This document shows positions 28,056 through 36,677 of a stretch of DNA of 64,000 bases, piece after piece (position 1 is the stretch's first letter; each line of letters starts with the position of its first letter). Source of the stretch: Hoyosella levis. Its GTDB lineage: Bacteria > Actinomycetota > Actinomycetes > Mycobacteriales > Mycobacteriaceae. The stretch is taken from NCBI RefSeq assembly GCF_026008515.1, contig NZ_BQYM01000003.1, forward strand, positions 124,001-188,000. Direction: 5' to 3'. Below the pieces are notes generated by a model. The model made no database searches. It had not been told where the DNA came from and saw only the letters and a list, made by a program, of their open reading frames with translations. Both the position numbers and the translations under genes were made by a program.

Positions 28056-29300
28056 TCAGCGCCCGGACTGGTCGAGATCGGCTCGCAATGCGCCCGGCAG
28101 CAGCGGCTCGTCGAGCAATCGGGCGAAGCGCTCCCCCGTCGCCGGATCCCCGCGGCCAGTGGTGCTCGCGGCATCGAGGCGCAGCCAGTCGCGCAGCAAC
28201 TGGTAGCCCTCCACGTAGGTGCTCACGTACGCCCGCCACAGCGGGGAGGTGAGGAACCGCAGGGTCTGGCGGGAGCGCTGCGGCGTGATGAGCAGCCAGC
28301 GCTGCAGGAAGGCCGCCACCTCGTCGATGTGCTCGTGCCGGTCGTGGAGCATGATCGCCGCGTCCTGCCGGACCGCTAGCAGCCCGGAGGCCGCCGTCGC
28401 GATGCGTTGCGCCCGCTCGCCGTCGAACCGGATGCCGAGGTCGGCGTAGATGTCCTGCGCCCAGGATCCCCACTGCTCCCCCGCTGCCGCGTGCAGCGCG
28501 AGGTCCGCGAGCCCCTCGGCCATGAGGCATTGCGGGGTGTTGACGAGGAAGAGGGCCTGCTCGGCCTGCCCTTGCTCGACGAGCGCGATGTCCTTGTGGC
28601 AGTGCTCGGTGTGGTGGCCGGGGTAGGCCTCATGGGCGATCAGGTGCGGCAGGGAGGACGTGTGCTGCCGCAGGTCCGCGTTGATAGCGACGGTGGAGCG
28701 GAAGCCACCCTCGTAGTAGTTGAAGCCCGACCAGGGCTTGTCGGTGACGACGTCGAACACGACCTGCTCGCCGGTGGGAAGGCCGAACCTGGTCCGCACG
28801 ATATCGCGCAGCGCGCTCGATAAGGCCGCCACGCATTCATCGAGCCGCTCGGGCGGGATCTCCTCGCTGGCCCGGTGGGCGCGCATCCGCTCGGCAAGAT
28901 CACCCTCGCCCGGGAGCAGGTCGTCGAGCTCGCGATGGGCCTGGCGGTACCGATCTGGGTCACCGAGCCCGATCTCGACATCGAAGTAGTCGCGGACCTC
29001 ATCGATGAAGCCCACCTCCTCGCCCGCGAGCTTGCGCCCGGAGCATTCGAGCGCGCGCAGGTGCATGGAGATGAACTCCCGCCGTTGCGGCGGCAGGTCG
29101 CTCTGGTCGATGTCGGCGCGCAGGCGCTGGGCCTCGGCAGCGAGCCGGGCTGGCTGCGGCGAGGGCTCGTCGAGGACCTCTCGCCGCAGCGCGGGATCGC
29201 CGGTGTAGGCGTCGACGAATCCTTCCTCGATCCGGTCGAACCGCAGCCCGAGCCGCAAGTAGTCGTAGACGAGTCCTTCCGTGGGCGCCGTGCTGTCCAT
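28056..29300 (-). CDS. Putative zinc metallopeptidase, DUF885-like
   Basis: The 414-residue protein carries [14 protein letters not shown], an HExxxxHH arrangement resembling the HExYPGH zinc motif of DUF885-type peptidases. A possible third ligand is the Glu in [12 protein letters not shown], about 45 residues later. No signal peptide is evident. It sits between glyA and coaA but points away from coaA, so no pathway link is shown. The ATG at 29300 is used; longer starts to 29453 lack support. Confidence 0.65.
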   Translation of the reverse strand: MDSTAPTEGLVYDYLRLGLRFDRIEEGFVDAYTGDPALRREVLDEPSPQPARLAAEAQRLRADIDQSDLPPQRREFISMHLRALECSGRKLAGEEVGFIDEVRDYFDVEIGLGDPDRYRQAHRELDDLLPGEGDLAERMRAHRASEEIPPERLDECVAALSSALRDIVRTRFGLPTGEQVVFDVVTDKPWSGFNYYEGGFRSTVAINADLRQHTSSLPHLIAHEAYPGHHTEHCHKDIALVEQGQAEQALFLVNTPQCLMAEGLADLALHAAAGEQWGSWAQDIYADLGIRFDGERAQRIATAASGLLAVRQDAAIMLHDRHEHIDEVAAFLQRWLLITPQRSRQTLRFLTSPLWRAYVSTYVEGYQLLRDWLRLDAASTTGRGDPATGERFARLLDEPLLPGALRADLDQSGR

Positions 29301-29501
29301 GACCGTCCACGATATCGGCAACCCGGCGTGGCAGCCGAGGTACTGGATCCGGAGCGCGTCGCAGGGTCTAGGATCTGCCTGTAGGGCCGCGTGGGCAGGG
29401 CATCGGGCCAAGCACGAGGAGTTGACGATCAGTTCGAACATCGGTGAGCGCACGGAATCCAGGTCCGGCGCCCGGCACTACGCCAGCGAGGGGGCTTGTC
29501 G

Positions 29502-30425
29502 ATGAGCGAGCCGAGCCCGTATGTGGCGTTCACCCGCGACCAATGGAGAGGGCTGCGCAGGTCGCAGCCGATGGTGCTGACCGAGGATGAGCTGCGTGGA
29601 CTGCGCGGGCTCGGCGAGCAGATCGATCTCGCGGAGGTCGAGGAGGTCTACCTGCCGCTGTCCCGGCTGATCCACCTGCAGGTGGCCGCCCGGCAGCGCC
29701 TCTTCGCAGCGACCGCGACATTCCTCGGCGAGGCGCACCCTGACCAGCAAGTACCGTTCGTGATCGGGGTCGCGGGCAGCGTAGCGGTGGGCAAATCGAC
29801 AACGGCCCGCGTGCTACAGGCGCTGCTCGCGCGCTGGGAGAACCATCCCCGGGTGGATCTGGTCACCACCGATGGGTTCCTGCACTCGACGAAGGAGCTG
29901 CAGCGGCGCGGTATCATGCATCGCAAGGGGTTCCCGGATAGCTATGACCGGCGAGCGCTGCTGCGCTTCGTCACGGAGGTCAAGTCGGGCGCGCCGGAGG
30001 TTTCCGCGCCGGTGTACTCGCACCATGCGTATGACATCGTCGCCGGTGCAAGGCACGTGGTGCGCCAGCCCGACATCCTGATCATCGAGGGCCTCAACGT
30101 CTTGCAGACGGGCCCGACGCTGATGGTCTCGGACCTGTTCGATTTCTCCATCTACGTCGATGCGCGCATCGAGGACATCGAGGATTGGTACATCCAGCGG
30201 TTCCTGACGCTGCGCAAGACGGCCTTCGCCGATCCGCGCTCGCACTTCCACCACTACTCGTCATTGTCGGACGAGGATGCCCGCGCCAAGGCTTCCGAGA
30301 TCTGGGCGTCGATCAACTATCCGAACCTGGTGGAGAACATCCTGCCGACACGGCCCCGGGCGACGCTGGTGCTGCGCAAGGACAACAATCACCGGATCAA
30401 CAGGCTGCGGCTGCGCAAGCTCTGA
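29502..30425 (+). CDS. coaA: Type I pantothenate kinase
   Basis: CoaA phosphorylates pantothenate, the first and controlled step of CoA synthesis. The 307-residue protein has the P-loop GSVAVGKST (residues 92-100) and family blocks [29 protein letters not shown] and [18 protein letters not shown] lies 7 bases before the ATG. It converges with the cis-prenyltransferase gene 18 bases away. Confidence 0.96.
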   Translation: MSEPSPYVAFTRDQWRGLRRSQPMVLTEDELRGLRGLGEQIDLAEVEEVYLPLSRLIHLQVAARQRLFAATATFLGEAHPDQQVPFVIGVAGSVAVGKSTTARVLQALLARWENHPRVDLVTTDGFLHSTKELQRRGIMHRKGFPDSYDRRALLRFVTEVKSGAPEVSAPVYSHHAYDIVAGARHVVRQPDILIIEGLNVLQTGPTLMVSDLFDFSIYVDARIEDIEDWYIQRFLTLRKTAFADPRSHFHHYSSLSDEDARAKASEIWASINYPNLVENILPTRPRATLVLRKDNNHRINRLRLRKL

Positions 30426-30443
30426 GCGGGTGAGCGCTGCTGG

Positions 30444-31214
30444 TCAGCGGCCGAACCGCCGATGGCGGGCGCCGTAGTCCCGCAGTGCCCGGAGGAAGTC
30501 GACGCGCCGGAACTCCGGCCAGTATGCCTCGGTGAACCAGATCTCGGAGTAGGCGCTCTGCCACAGGAGGAACCCGGAGAGCCGTTGCTCGCCGGAGGTG
30601 CGGATGACGAGGTCGGGGTCGGGCTGCCCGGAGGTATAGAGGTGGTCGGCGATGCCTTCGACGGTGATGGACTCGATGAGCTCGTCGCCATGCTTGCCAT
30701 TGGAGATGGCGCGGGCGAGGAGCGCCCGGACCGCGTCGGAGATCTCCTGGCGCCCTCCGTAGCCGACAGCGACGTTGACGTGGGTGCCGGTGCGTCCGCG
30801 AGTCCGCCGCGCTGCTTCCTGGAGCCTCGTGGCAGCGGCCTCGGGCAGGAGCTCCATGGCGCCGACGACGCGGACGCGCCAGTTCTTGCCGGGCCCGGAG
30901 ATCTCCTCGACGACATCGGTGATGATCTCGAGGAGCGCGGCGAGCTCGTCGGGGTCGCGGTGGAGGTTCTCGGTGGAGAGCAGGTAGATCGTGGTGAGGC
31001 CAACCCCGGCCTCGTCGCACCATTCGAGCATCTCGGCGATCTTGCGCGCGCCCATGCGGTAGCCGTGGCTGACGTCGGTGAATCCTGCCGCGCGTGCCCA
31101 TCGCCGGTTTCCGTCGCAGAGGACGGCGATGTGCTTGGGCCGCTGCATGCCTTCGAGCTTCCGGAGTAGGCGCTGCTCATAGAGCCGGTACACCGTTGTG
31201 GACGGTTGCTTCAC
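30444..31214 (-). CDS. uppS: Cis-prenyltransferase (Z-farnesyl/decaprenyl diphosphate synthase family)
   Basis: The 256-residue protein has the cis-prenyltransferase motifs HIAVLCDGNRRWAR (pyrophosphate-binding Asp), TIYLLSTENLHR, VAVGYGGRQEI and PDLVIRTSGEQRLSGFLLWQSAYSEIWF. Such enzymes extend allylic diphosphates with IPP. Mycobacteria have two; the one beside hemolysin III (Rv1086-like) makes short Z,E-farnesyl diphosphate, so that product is inferred from position. The GTG at 31214 gives the usual length. A longer reading to 31403 lies in the divergent promoter region. Confidence 0.9.
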   Translation of the reverse strand: MKQPSTTVYRLYEQRLLRKLEGMQRPKHIAVLCDGNRRWARAAGFTDVSHGYRMGARKIAEMLEWCDEAGVGLTTIYLLSTENLHRDPDELAALLEIITDVVEEISGPGKNWRVRVVGAMELLPEAAATRLQEAARRTRGRTGTHVNVAVGYGGRQEISDAVRALLARAISNGKHGDELIESITVEGIADHLYTSGQPDPDLVIRTSGEQRLSGFLLWQSAYSEIWFTEAYWPEFRRVDFLRALRDYGARHRRFGR

Positions 31215-31338
31215 GATTCGATCACCACGGTGAGGTAGCCTACGCCGCTTGCTCGGCGGCATTGGGCGACTCGGTGGGGGGATAATGAAATGGCACAAAG
31301 CCAAGCGCGCTTCGCCATAATCTACACTGGCGTAACCT

Positions 31339-31357
31339 ACGCTACCGTAAGTAGCGT
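31339..31357. promoter_or_regulatory. Palindromic operator candidate upstream of hemolysin III gene
   Basis: ACGCTAC-CGTAA-GTAGCGT is a perfect 7-bp inverted repeat with a 5-base centre, in an AT-richer patch 30-40 bases before the hemolysin III start. A related GGTAGCCTACGCC lies at 31233-31245, closer to the divergent prenyltransferase gene. The form suits a TetR-type regulator; none is identified for it. Confidence 0.45.
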
Positions 31358-31396
31358 TCCTGCCCGGTTGCCCAGCCCAAGGAGGCAATGGTTCCC

Positions 31397-32065
31397 ATGT
31401 CATCGATCGTCGAGGCGCTCAAGCCGCTCAAGCCTCGCATGCGCGGGTGGATACACCTCTATGCCTTCGGCATATCGATCGTCACCGGCATCACGCTCGT
31501 CTCCGTGGTCGGGGCGCAGGAGGGCTCGCGCGCGCTGCTCGCCGTGTCGATCTACAGCGTCACTATCTCGGGACTGTTCGGCGTGAGCGCGCTCTATCAC
31601 CGCGTCACCTGGAAGACCCCGGCCAAGCGCATCTGGATGAAGCGTGCCGATCACTCGATGATCTTCCTGTTCATCGCGGGCAGCTACACGCCCTTCTGCA
31701 TGCTCGCGCTGCCCGAGGACACCGGGCGGATCATCCTCATCGTGGTGTGGGCCGGGGCGCTCGCTGGAGTTGCCCTGAAGATGCTATGGCCCACCTCGCC
31801 CGTATGGCTGGGCGTGCCGCTCTACATCCTCCTGGGCTGGGCAGTCGCTTTTGTCATTCCCGACCTGGTCGCCGAGGCCGGCTGGGTGCCCCTGGTGCTG
31901 CTCGCCGTGGGCGGCGTGTTCTATAGCGTGGGCGCGGTGCTCTACGCCACCAAGTGGCCGAATCCATGGCCAGCGACATTCGGCCACCACGAGTTCTTCC
32001 ACGCTGCCACCGTCATCGCCGCGCTCAGCCACTACATCGCGATCTGGATGGTCTCCCTCAGCTAG
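31397..32065 (+). CDS. Hemolysin III family (PAQR-like) membrane protein
   Basis: The roughly 222-residue protein has seven hydrophobic helices and the family zinc-site pattern: SALYHRVTW, RADHSMIFLFIAGSYTPF and the C-terminal FGHHEFFHAATVIAALSHY. The family name is historical, and many members have PAQR-like enzyme or lipid-related roles. AAGGAGG lies upstream; the ATG at 31397 gives an 11-base spacing, while the ATG at 31388 would be only 2 bases away. Confidence 0.87.
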   Translation: MSSIVEALKPLKPRMRGWIHLYAFGISIVTGITLVSVVGAQEGSRALLAVSIYSVTISGLFGVSALYHRVTWKTPAKRIWMKRADHSMIFLFIAGSYTPFCMLALPEDTGRIILIVVWAGALAGVALKMLWPTSPVWLGVPLYILLGWAVAFVIPDLVAEAGWVPLVLLAVGGVFYSVGAVLYATKWPNPWPATFGHHEFFHAATVIAALSHYIAIWMVSLS

Positions 32066-32076
32066 CCATTCCCGGA

Positions 32077-32709
32077 TCAGCCCTCGATCGCGCGCACCGC
32101 GCGGATGATCGTGGCCATCGCCTCGTCGAGCATCCCGGCGAGGCGATCGCTGTATCCAGCCTCGGCCCAGTGGCGGATCGCAGCCACGAGACCCGCGACC
32201 ACCATGGCGGCGATCATCCGGGTCCGTAGCCCTTCATTGCCAGCCGCGCTGCCGCCTTCCCCGCGCGCGGCGAGCGCGGAGTGGACCAGCGACTCGAACT
32301 CGGCCATCTGGAGGGTCATGGCGGCATGGACGCTGTCCTCGTCGAGCATCAGGCGCAGCCGCCGCGCGATGTCGTCGACCTCGCCGCTCTCCCACCCCGC
32401 CATGATGGAGGCCATGCCGACGCGCATGGTCTCGAGCGCCTCGACGACTGTACCGGGCGCCGCCGCGAGGAACGCGAGGAGCTGGGGGTCATAGTCGTCG
32501 TGGAGGACGAGTTGCTCCTTGGTGCCGAAGTAGCGGTACACGGAGCTCGGCGAGGTCTCGGCAGCACGGGCGATCTGCTCGATGGTGACATTCTGGTAGC
32601 CCTGCTCCTCGAAGAGGTCGAGCGCGGCATGCTGGATGCGGCGCATGGCGTCGGCCTTCTTGCGCTGGCGCAGCCCGGGCCGGGACTCGCTGTGCGTGGT
32701 GGGGCTCAT
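32077..32709 (-). CDS. TetR family regulator of the adjacent ABC exporter
   Basis: The 210-residue protein has an N-terminal TetR helix-turn-helix: ALDLFEEQGYQNVTIEQIARAAETSPSSVYRYFGTKEQLV (about residues 29-68). The C-terminal ligand domain is variable. It diverges from a two-gene ABC exporter, with an operator-like palindrome in the gap. The usual logic is repression lifted by the exporter's substrate. Confidence 0.88.
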   Translation of the reverse strand: MSPTTHSESRPGLRQRKKADAMRRIQHAALDLFEEQGYQNVTIEQIARAAETSPSSVYRYFGTKEQLVLHDDYDPQLLAFLAAAPGTVVEALETMRVGMASIMAGWESGEVDDIARRLRLMLDEDSVHAAMTLQMAEFESLVHSALAARGEGGSAAGNEGLRTRMIAAMVVAGLVAAIRHWAEAGYSDRLAGMLDEAMATIIRAVRAIEG

Positions 32710-32739
32710 GCCACCATGCTAGCCATTTCTGAAAGTCAC

Positions 32740-32794
32740 TTGCAGGTTTGCGGTGGACTGCGATATATTTCTGGTAGTCACTGTCAGTTGACAG
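32740..32794 (+). promoter_or_regulatory. Promoter and palindromic operator for the ABC exporter
   Basis: TTGCAG (32740-32745) and TATATT (32764-32769), 18 bases apart, form a plausible promoter reading into the exporter genes. CTGTCA-GT-TGACAG at 32781-32794 is a perfect palindrome placed just after it, where a bound TetR would block transcription. GTCACTG-like half sites flank it. Confidence 0.55.
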
Positions 32795-32828
32795 TCACTG
32801 ACGATTTGCGCCCCCACCAGGAGCCACC

Positions 32829-33737
32829 ATGACGCTCGCCATCGACGCGACCGCGCTCACCAAGGACTTCGGCCGCTTCACCGCCCTCGCCGGGCTGGAC
32901 CTGCAGGTCGACACCGGATCCATCCACGGCTTCCTCGGCCCCAACGGCGCCGGGAAATCCACCACCATCCGCATCCTCCTCGGACTCATGCGCCGCACCG
33001 GCGGCAAGGTCGCCGTCCTCGGCCACGACCCCGCCACCCACGCTCTCGATATCCACCGCCGCACCGCTTACGTGCCCGGCGATGTGGCCTTCTGGCCCAG
33101 CCTCACCGGCGGCGAAACGCTCGAGGTGCTCGCTCGCGCCAACCCCGGCACCAGCACCCGCAAGCGCGACGAGCTCATTGACCGGTTCCGCCTCGACCCC
33201 CGCAAGCGGATTCGCAGCTACTCCAAGGGGAACCGGCAGAAGATCGCGCTGATCTCCGCGTTCTCCGCCAGCCCGGACCTGCTCGTGCTCGACGAGCCCA
33301 CTACCGGCCTCGATCCACTCATGCACGCCGAGTACGCGCACTGCGTCACCGCCGCGGCCGAGCAAGGCGCCACAGTGCTGCTCTCGAGCCATATCCTCAG
33401 CGAGGTCGACCAGCTCTGCGACACCACCACGATCATCCGCGACGGTCGAACCGTGCAGACCGGATCGCTGTCCGAGCTGCGCGGGGTGGCCCGTTCCCAC
33501 GTGATCGCCCGCACTCGCACCAGGCCCGGCCTCGACGATGCAGACGGCATCGCGAACCTCGCGATCACCACCGACGACGGCAACCACCGCGCCGAGTTCG
33601 ACATCTCGGCCCCCGGGCTGCCCGCTGCCATCAGCCGCCTCGATACCGCCGACCTCCTCGAGCTCTCCTGCACGCCCCCCACCCTCGAGGATCTCTTCCG
33701 CAGCTACTACACGACCTCCACCGGGAGCACCCGATGA
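32829..33737 (+). CDS. ABC exporter ATP-binding protein
   Basis: The 302-residue protein has Walker A GPNGAGKST (residues 38-46), a degenerate signature SYSKGNRQKIAL and Walker B LLVLDEPTTGLDP, then the switch His in LLSSHIL. Such ATPases pair with ABC-2 permeases for drug, antibiotic or lipid export. Its last codon overlaps the permease ATG (ATGA). Confidence 0.93.
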   Translation: MTLAIDATALTKDFGRFTALAGLDLQVDTGSIHGFLGPNGAGKSTTIRILLGLMRRTGGKVAVLGHDPATHALDIHRRTAYVPGDVAFWPSLTGGETLEVLARANPGTSTRKRDELIDRFRLDPRKRIRSYSKGNRQKIALISAFSASPDLLVLDEPTTGLDPLMHAEYAHCVTAAAEQGATVLLSSHILSEVDQLCDTTTIIRDGRTVQTGSLSELRGVARSHVIARTRTRPGLDDADGIANLAITTDDGNHRAEFDISAPGLPAAISRLDTADLLELSCTPPTLEDLFRSYYTTSTGSTR

Positions 33738-35299
33738 CCGGCACCGCGACCCTCGTCCGGCTGCTCCTGCGCCTCGACCGGACACGCATGGCCATCTGGC
33801 TCGTGGCGCTGCCCGCCCTCGTCTGGCTCGGCGCCCGCTCCATCGCCGCCCTCTACCCCACCGCCGCCGAGCGTGCCGCCTACGCCCGCACCAACGGCCA
33901 GATCACCGCCCAGATCGCGATGAGCGGCCCGCCGCGCGGCCTCGAGACCATCGGCGGCATCACGGTCTACGAGGCCGGATGGCTCGCCAGCATCGCCCTC
34001 GCCGCCAGCGCGATACTGCTCGCGATCCGCGCCACCCGCGCCCACGAGGATTCCGGGGCCTGGGAGCTCATCCTCGCCGGACGCATCGGCCCGCGCGCCC
34101 CGCTCGCGGCAAGCGCCATCCTTGTCACCGCCAACCAGCTAGCGCTCGGCGCCGCGATCGTCCTTGCCCTCGTCGCAGCGGGCGCTGATCGCACCGGATC
34201 CCTGGCCTTCGGCGCCACCGCCGCCACGATCGGCATCATCTTCGGCATGCTCGCGCTGCTCGCCGCCCAGGTGGCCAGCAATGCCACGACGGCACGGAAG
34301 CTCGCGCTCGGATTCCTCGGCATCTCTTTCGCCCTCCGTGCGGTCCACGACACCACCGAGGTGCCCCTCGGCTGGGCGTCACCGCTGAGCTGGGCACAAG
34401 CCAGCGAGCCCTTCGAGGGCAATAACCCTGCACCGCTCGCCGGAACGCTCGCCGCCGCGGCGCTGATCCTGCTGCTCGCGCTCGTCGTCAACGCGCGCCG
34501 CGACCTCGGGCAAGGGCTGCTTGGCGCCCGTCCCGGCCCGGCGAGCGCGGGCCCCCTGCTGCGGACGCTTCCCGGCCTGCAGCTGCGGCTCGCGCGCGGC
34601 ACCATCATCGCCTGGGCGTTCGCTGCCGCCATCACGCTCGGCGCGTTCGGCTCGATCGTGCCCGGCATCGACAGCATCGCCGCTTCCTCCGAAGGCACCG
34701 CCGAGGTCATGGCTGCCTACGGGGAGCAGTCCTTCACCGACGCGTTCCTGGCGTTCAGCCTTCTTGTCCTCAGCATCCTCGCCGCCGGCAGTGCCACGGC
34801 CGTGGCGCTGCGCCTGCATGCCGACGAGCGAGCGGGACGGCTCCCTGCCCTCGTCATGGCGCCGCAACCCAGGCACCGCATCCTCGCGCACTACGCGCTC
34901 CCCTCGATCCTGGCCGCGCTGCTCACCTGCCTCCTCGGCGGCGCTGCTCTCGCGATCGGCGCGGGCGCCAGCGGGAAGGACTGGTCAGCCACTGGATCCA
35001 TCATCACCGGCGCCCTGGTCCAGGCGGCACCGGCGCTCGTGCTCGGAACGATCGCGCTCGCCCTCGCCGCCTCCGTTCCCCGCCTCGCGGGCATTGCCTG
35101 GCTCGCCTACGCCGCGGCCGCGACCGTCGCGATCCTCGGGCCCGTGCTGCGCCTCCCCCAATGGGCGCGCGACCTCACGCCCTTCGCCCACGTTGCCGAG
35201 TACCCCACCTCGAGCTTTCCCTGGGCCCTGATCGCCCTCGCCATAGTGCTGCTGCTCGCCGCCGCGATGGGCCTCGCGCGCCGCGATATCGCAGGATGA
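33734..35299 (+). CDS. ABC-2 type exporter permease
   Basis: The 521-residue protein has about twelve hydrophobic helices in two halves, like the polyketide-antibiotic exporter permeases of actinobacteria. It starts four bases inside the ATPase gene, so the two are coupled. The substrate is unknown; TetR control suggests a toxic or signalling compound. GC content is very high throughout. Confidence 0.87.
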   Translation: MTGTATLVRLLLRLDRTRMAIWLVALPALVWLGARSIAALYPTAAERAAYARTNGQITAQIAMSGPPRGLETIGGITVYEAGWLASIALAASAILLAIRATRAHEDSGAWELILAGRIGPRAPLAASAILVTANQLALGAAIVLALVAAGADRTGSLAFGATAATIGIIFGMLALLAAQVASNATTARKLALGFLGISFALRAVHDTTEVPLGWASPLSWAQASEPFEGNNPAPLAGTLAAAALILLLALVVNARRDLGQGLLGARPGPASAGPLLRTLPGLQLRLARGTIIAWAFAAAITLGAFGSIVPGIDSIAASSEGTAEVMAAYGEQSFTDAFLAFSLLVLSILAAGSATAVALRLHADERAGRLPALVMAPQPRHRILAHYALPSILAALLTCLLGGAALAIGAGASGKDWSATGSIITGALVQAAPALVLGTIALALAASVPRLAGIAWLAYAAAATVAILGPVLRLPQWARDLTPFAHVAEYPTSSFPWALIALAIVLLLAAAMGLARRDIAG

Positions 35300-35340
35300 T
35301 CCGGAAGCACTGCGGGGGCGCTGTGGTGCCGGCCACCGAG

Positions 35341-35369
35341 GTGACGAAACCGCGATCCTGCGTTATGGT
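35341..35369 (+). promoter_or_regulatory. Candidate promoter of the aroG leader
   Basis: GTGACG (35341-35346) and TATGGT (35364-35369) are 17 bases apart. A transcript from it would begin about 7 bases later, at or next to the ATG at 35377, giving a leaderless leader-peptide message. This is inferred from sequence only. Confidence 0.4.
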
Positions 35370-35376
35370 CGTGGTC

Positions 35377-35448
35377 ATGTCCTCTGTCAGGTCGTATTGG
35401 CGCTTTACACCGGCTCCGGGTGGAGCTGGTGGTCGATTCACGCGCTGA
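35377..35448 (+). CDS. Putative aromatic leader peptide of aroG
   Basis: This 23-codon reading frame lies 125 bases before aroG. It encodes the cluster S-Y-W-R-F (codons at 35392-35406) and a second Phe near its end (35437). Tyr, Trp and Phe are the end products that control DAHP synthase, and leader peptides rich in them regulate aro genes by ribosome stalling in related actinobacteria. An ATG at 35365 would add four residues. The RNA downstream can form the two competing structures expected of an attenuator. Too short to prove by composition alone; the context is the evidence. Confidence 0.6.
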   Translation: MSSVRSYWRFTPAPGGAGGRFTR

Positions 35449-35501
35449 CGATCACTGTTCATCCGGAGCCCAAGCCGCAGGCATGACCGCCTGCTGGCTT
35501 T
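35412..35501 (+). promoter_or_regulatory. Candidate transcription attenuator before aroG
   Basis: Two structures are possible. GGCTCCGG inside the leader reading frame (35412-35419) pairs perfectly with CCGGAGCC (35464-35471). Just downstream, AAGCCGCAGGC (35473-35483) pairs with GCCTGC-T-GGCTT (35490-35501), an 11-bp stem with one bulge and a 6-base loop followed by a T, which looks like a terminator. A ribosome stalled at the Tyr-Trp-Arg-Phe codons would cover the first arm and change the folding. Confidence 0.55.
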
Positions 35502-35573
35502 CAGTCCGCTATCCGGCGGGCACCGGGAGAGCATTCCACGTGTGGCCGCCTGAGCATCAACGAAAGGCCCACG

Positions 35574-36677
35574 ATGTCACTCTCCATCGGCGACGATGTC
35601 CAGCGCACCGGCCAGCCCGGCGCCACCGCCTCCACCAGTGACGTGCATGTCCGCTCGATCTCGCCGTTGCCGAGCCCGCGCGAGATCCTCGAGGAGATGC
35701 CCCTCGGTGACAAGCGCGCGAGCCTCGTCGCCTCCACGCGGGACGAGGTCCGTGCGATTCTCGACGGCACGGATGACCGCCTCGTGGTCGTCACCGGCCC
35801 CTGCTCGGTGCATGACACCGAGGCCGCTCTCGACTACGCGCAACGGCTCGCACCGATCGCCCATGCCCACCGCGATGAGCTGCGCATCGTCATGCGCATG
35901 TACTTCGAGAAGCCCCGCACCACCGTCGGATGGAAGGGCTTGATCAACGACCCCGGCATGGACGAGACGTACGACATCCCGCGCGGTCTGCGGCTCGCCC
36001 GCTCCGTCCTGCTCGGTGTGCTCGACACGGGCCTGCCCGTCGGCTGCGAGTTCCTCGAGCCGACCAGCCCCCAGTACATCGCGGACACCGTCACCTGGGG
36101 CGCGATCGGGGCCCGCACCACCGAGAGCCAGGTGCATCGCCAGCTCGCCTCGGGCGTCTCGATGCCCATCGGCTTCAAGAACGCCACCGACGGCAACGTG
36201 CAGGTAGCTATCGACGGCTGCCGGGCCGCGGGATCCGCGCAGGTCTTCTTCGGCTCCGATGTCGATGGCAAGGCAGCCCTGGTCTCGACGACTGGCAACC
36301 CCGATACGCATGTCATCCTGCGCGGCGGGCGCGGTGGCCCTAACTACTACGAAGCAGACATCGAGGCGGCCGCTGCGCTGCTCGGGAAGGCGGGACTTCC
36401 GGGCGCGGTGATGGTCGATGCGAGCCATGCCAACTCCGGCAAGAGCCACGTCCAGCAGGCCGAGGTAGCGCGTGAGGTCGCCACGATGGTCGCGTCCGGC
36501 AACCAGGGCATCTCCGGAGTGATGCTGGAGAGCTTCCTCGTGGCAGGCCGCCAGGAGCCAGGCCCGGGCGCGCTCGTGTACGGGCAATCGGTGACCGATG
36601 CCTGCATGGACCTCGGCACCACCGAGAGCCTCCTCGAGGAGCTCGCCCAGGCGGTGATCAGCCGTCGGCAGCAGTGA
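35574..36677 (+). CDS. aroG: Class I DAHP synthase (3-deoxy-7-phosphoheptulonate synthase)
   Basis: The enzyme joins PEP and erythrose 4-phosphate, the entry step to aromatic amino acids. The 367-residue protein has class I (AroF/G/H) blocks: VVVTGPCSVHD, MRMYFEKPRTTVGWKGLINDP, GCEFLEPTSPQYI, GFKNATDG and VMVDASHANSGK. Class I type contrasts with the class II AroG of M. tuberculosis but fits corynebacteria. CGAAAGG precedes the ATG. The 3' end overlaps the convergent YyaL-like gene by 20 bases. Confidence 0.95.
   Translation: MSLSIGDDVQRTGQPGATASTSDVHVRSISPLPSPREILEEMPLGDKRASLVASTRDEVRAILDGTDDRLVVVTGPCSVHDTEAALDYAQRLAPIAHAHRDELRIVMRMYFEKPRTTVGWKGLINDPGMDETYDIPRGLRLARSVLLGVLDTGLPVGCEFLEPTSPQYIADTVTWGAIGARTTESQVHRQLASGVSMPIGFKNATDGNVQVAIDGCRAAGSAQVFFGSDVDGKAALVSTTGNPDTHVILRGGRGGPNYYEADIEAAAALLGKAGLPGAVMVDASHANSGKSHVQQAEVAREVATMVASGNQGISGVMLESFLVAGRQEPGPGALVYGQSVTDACMDLGTTESLLEELAQAVISRRQQ

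Noticed and set aside
27940-28530. An N-terminal extension of glyA
   Set aside because: It overlaps the peptidase gene in another frame, and the ATG at 27939 has a good ribosome site.
36658-36677. A frameshift suspected from the aroG/YyaL-like overlap
   Set aside because: Both proteins have normal lengths and endings; it is a simple 20-base convergent overlap.
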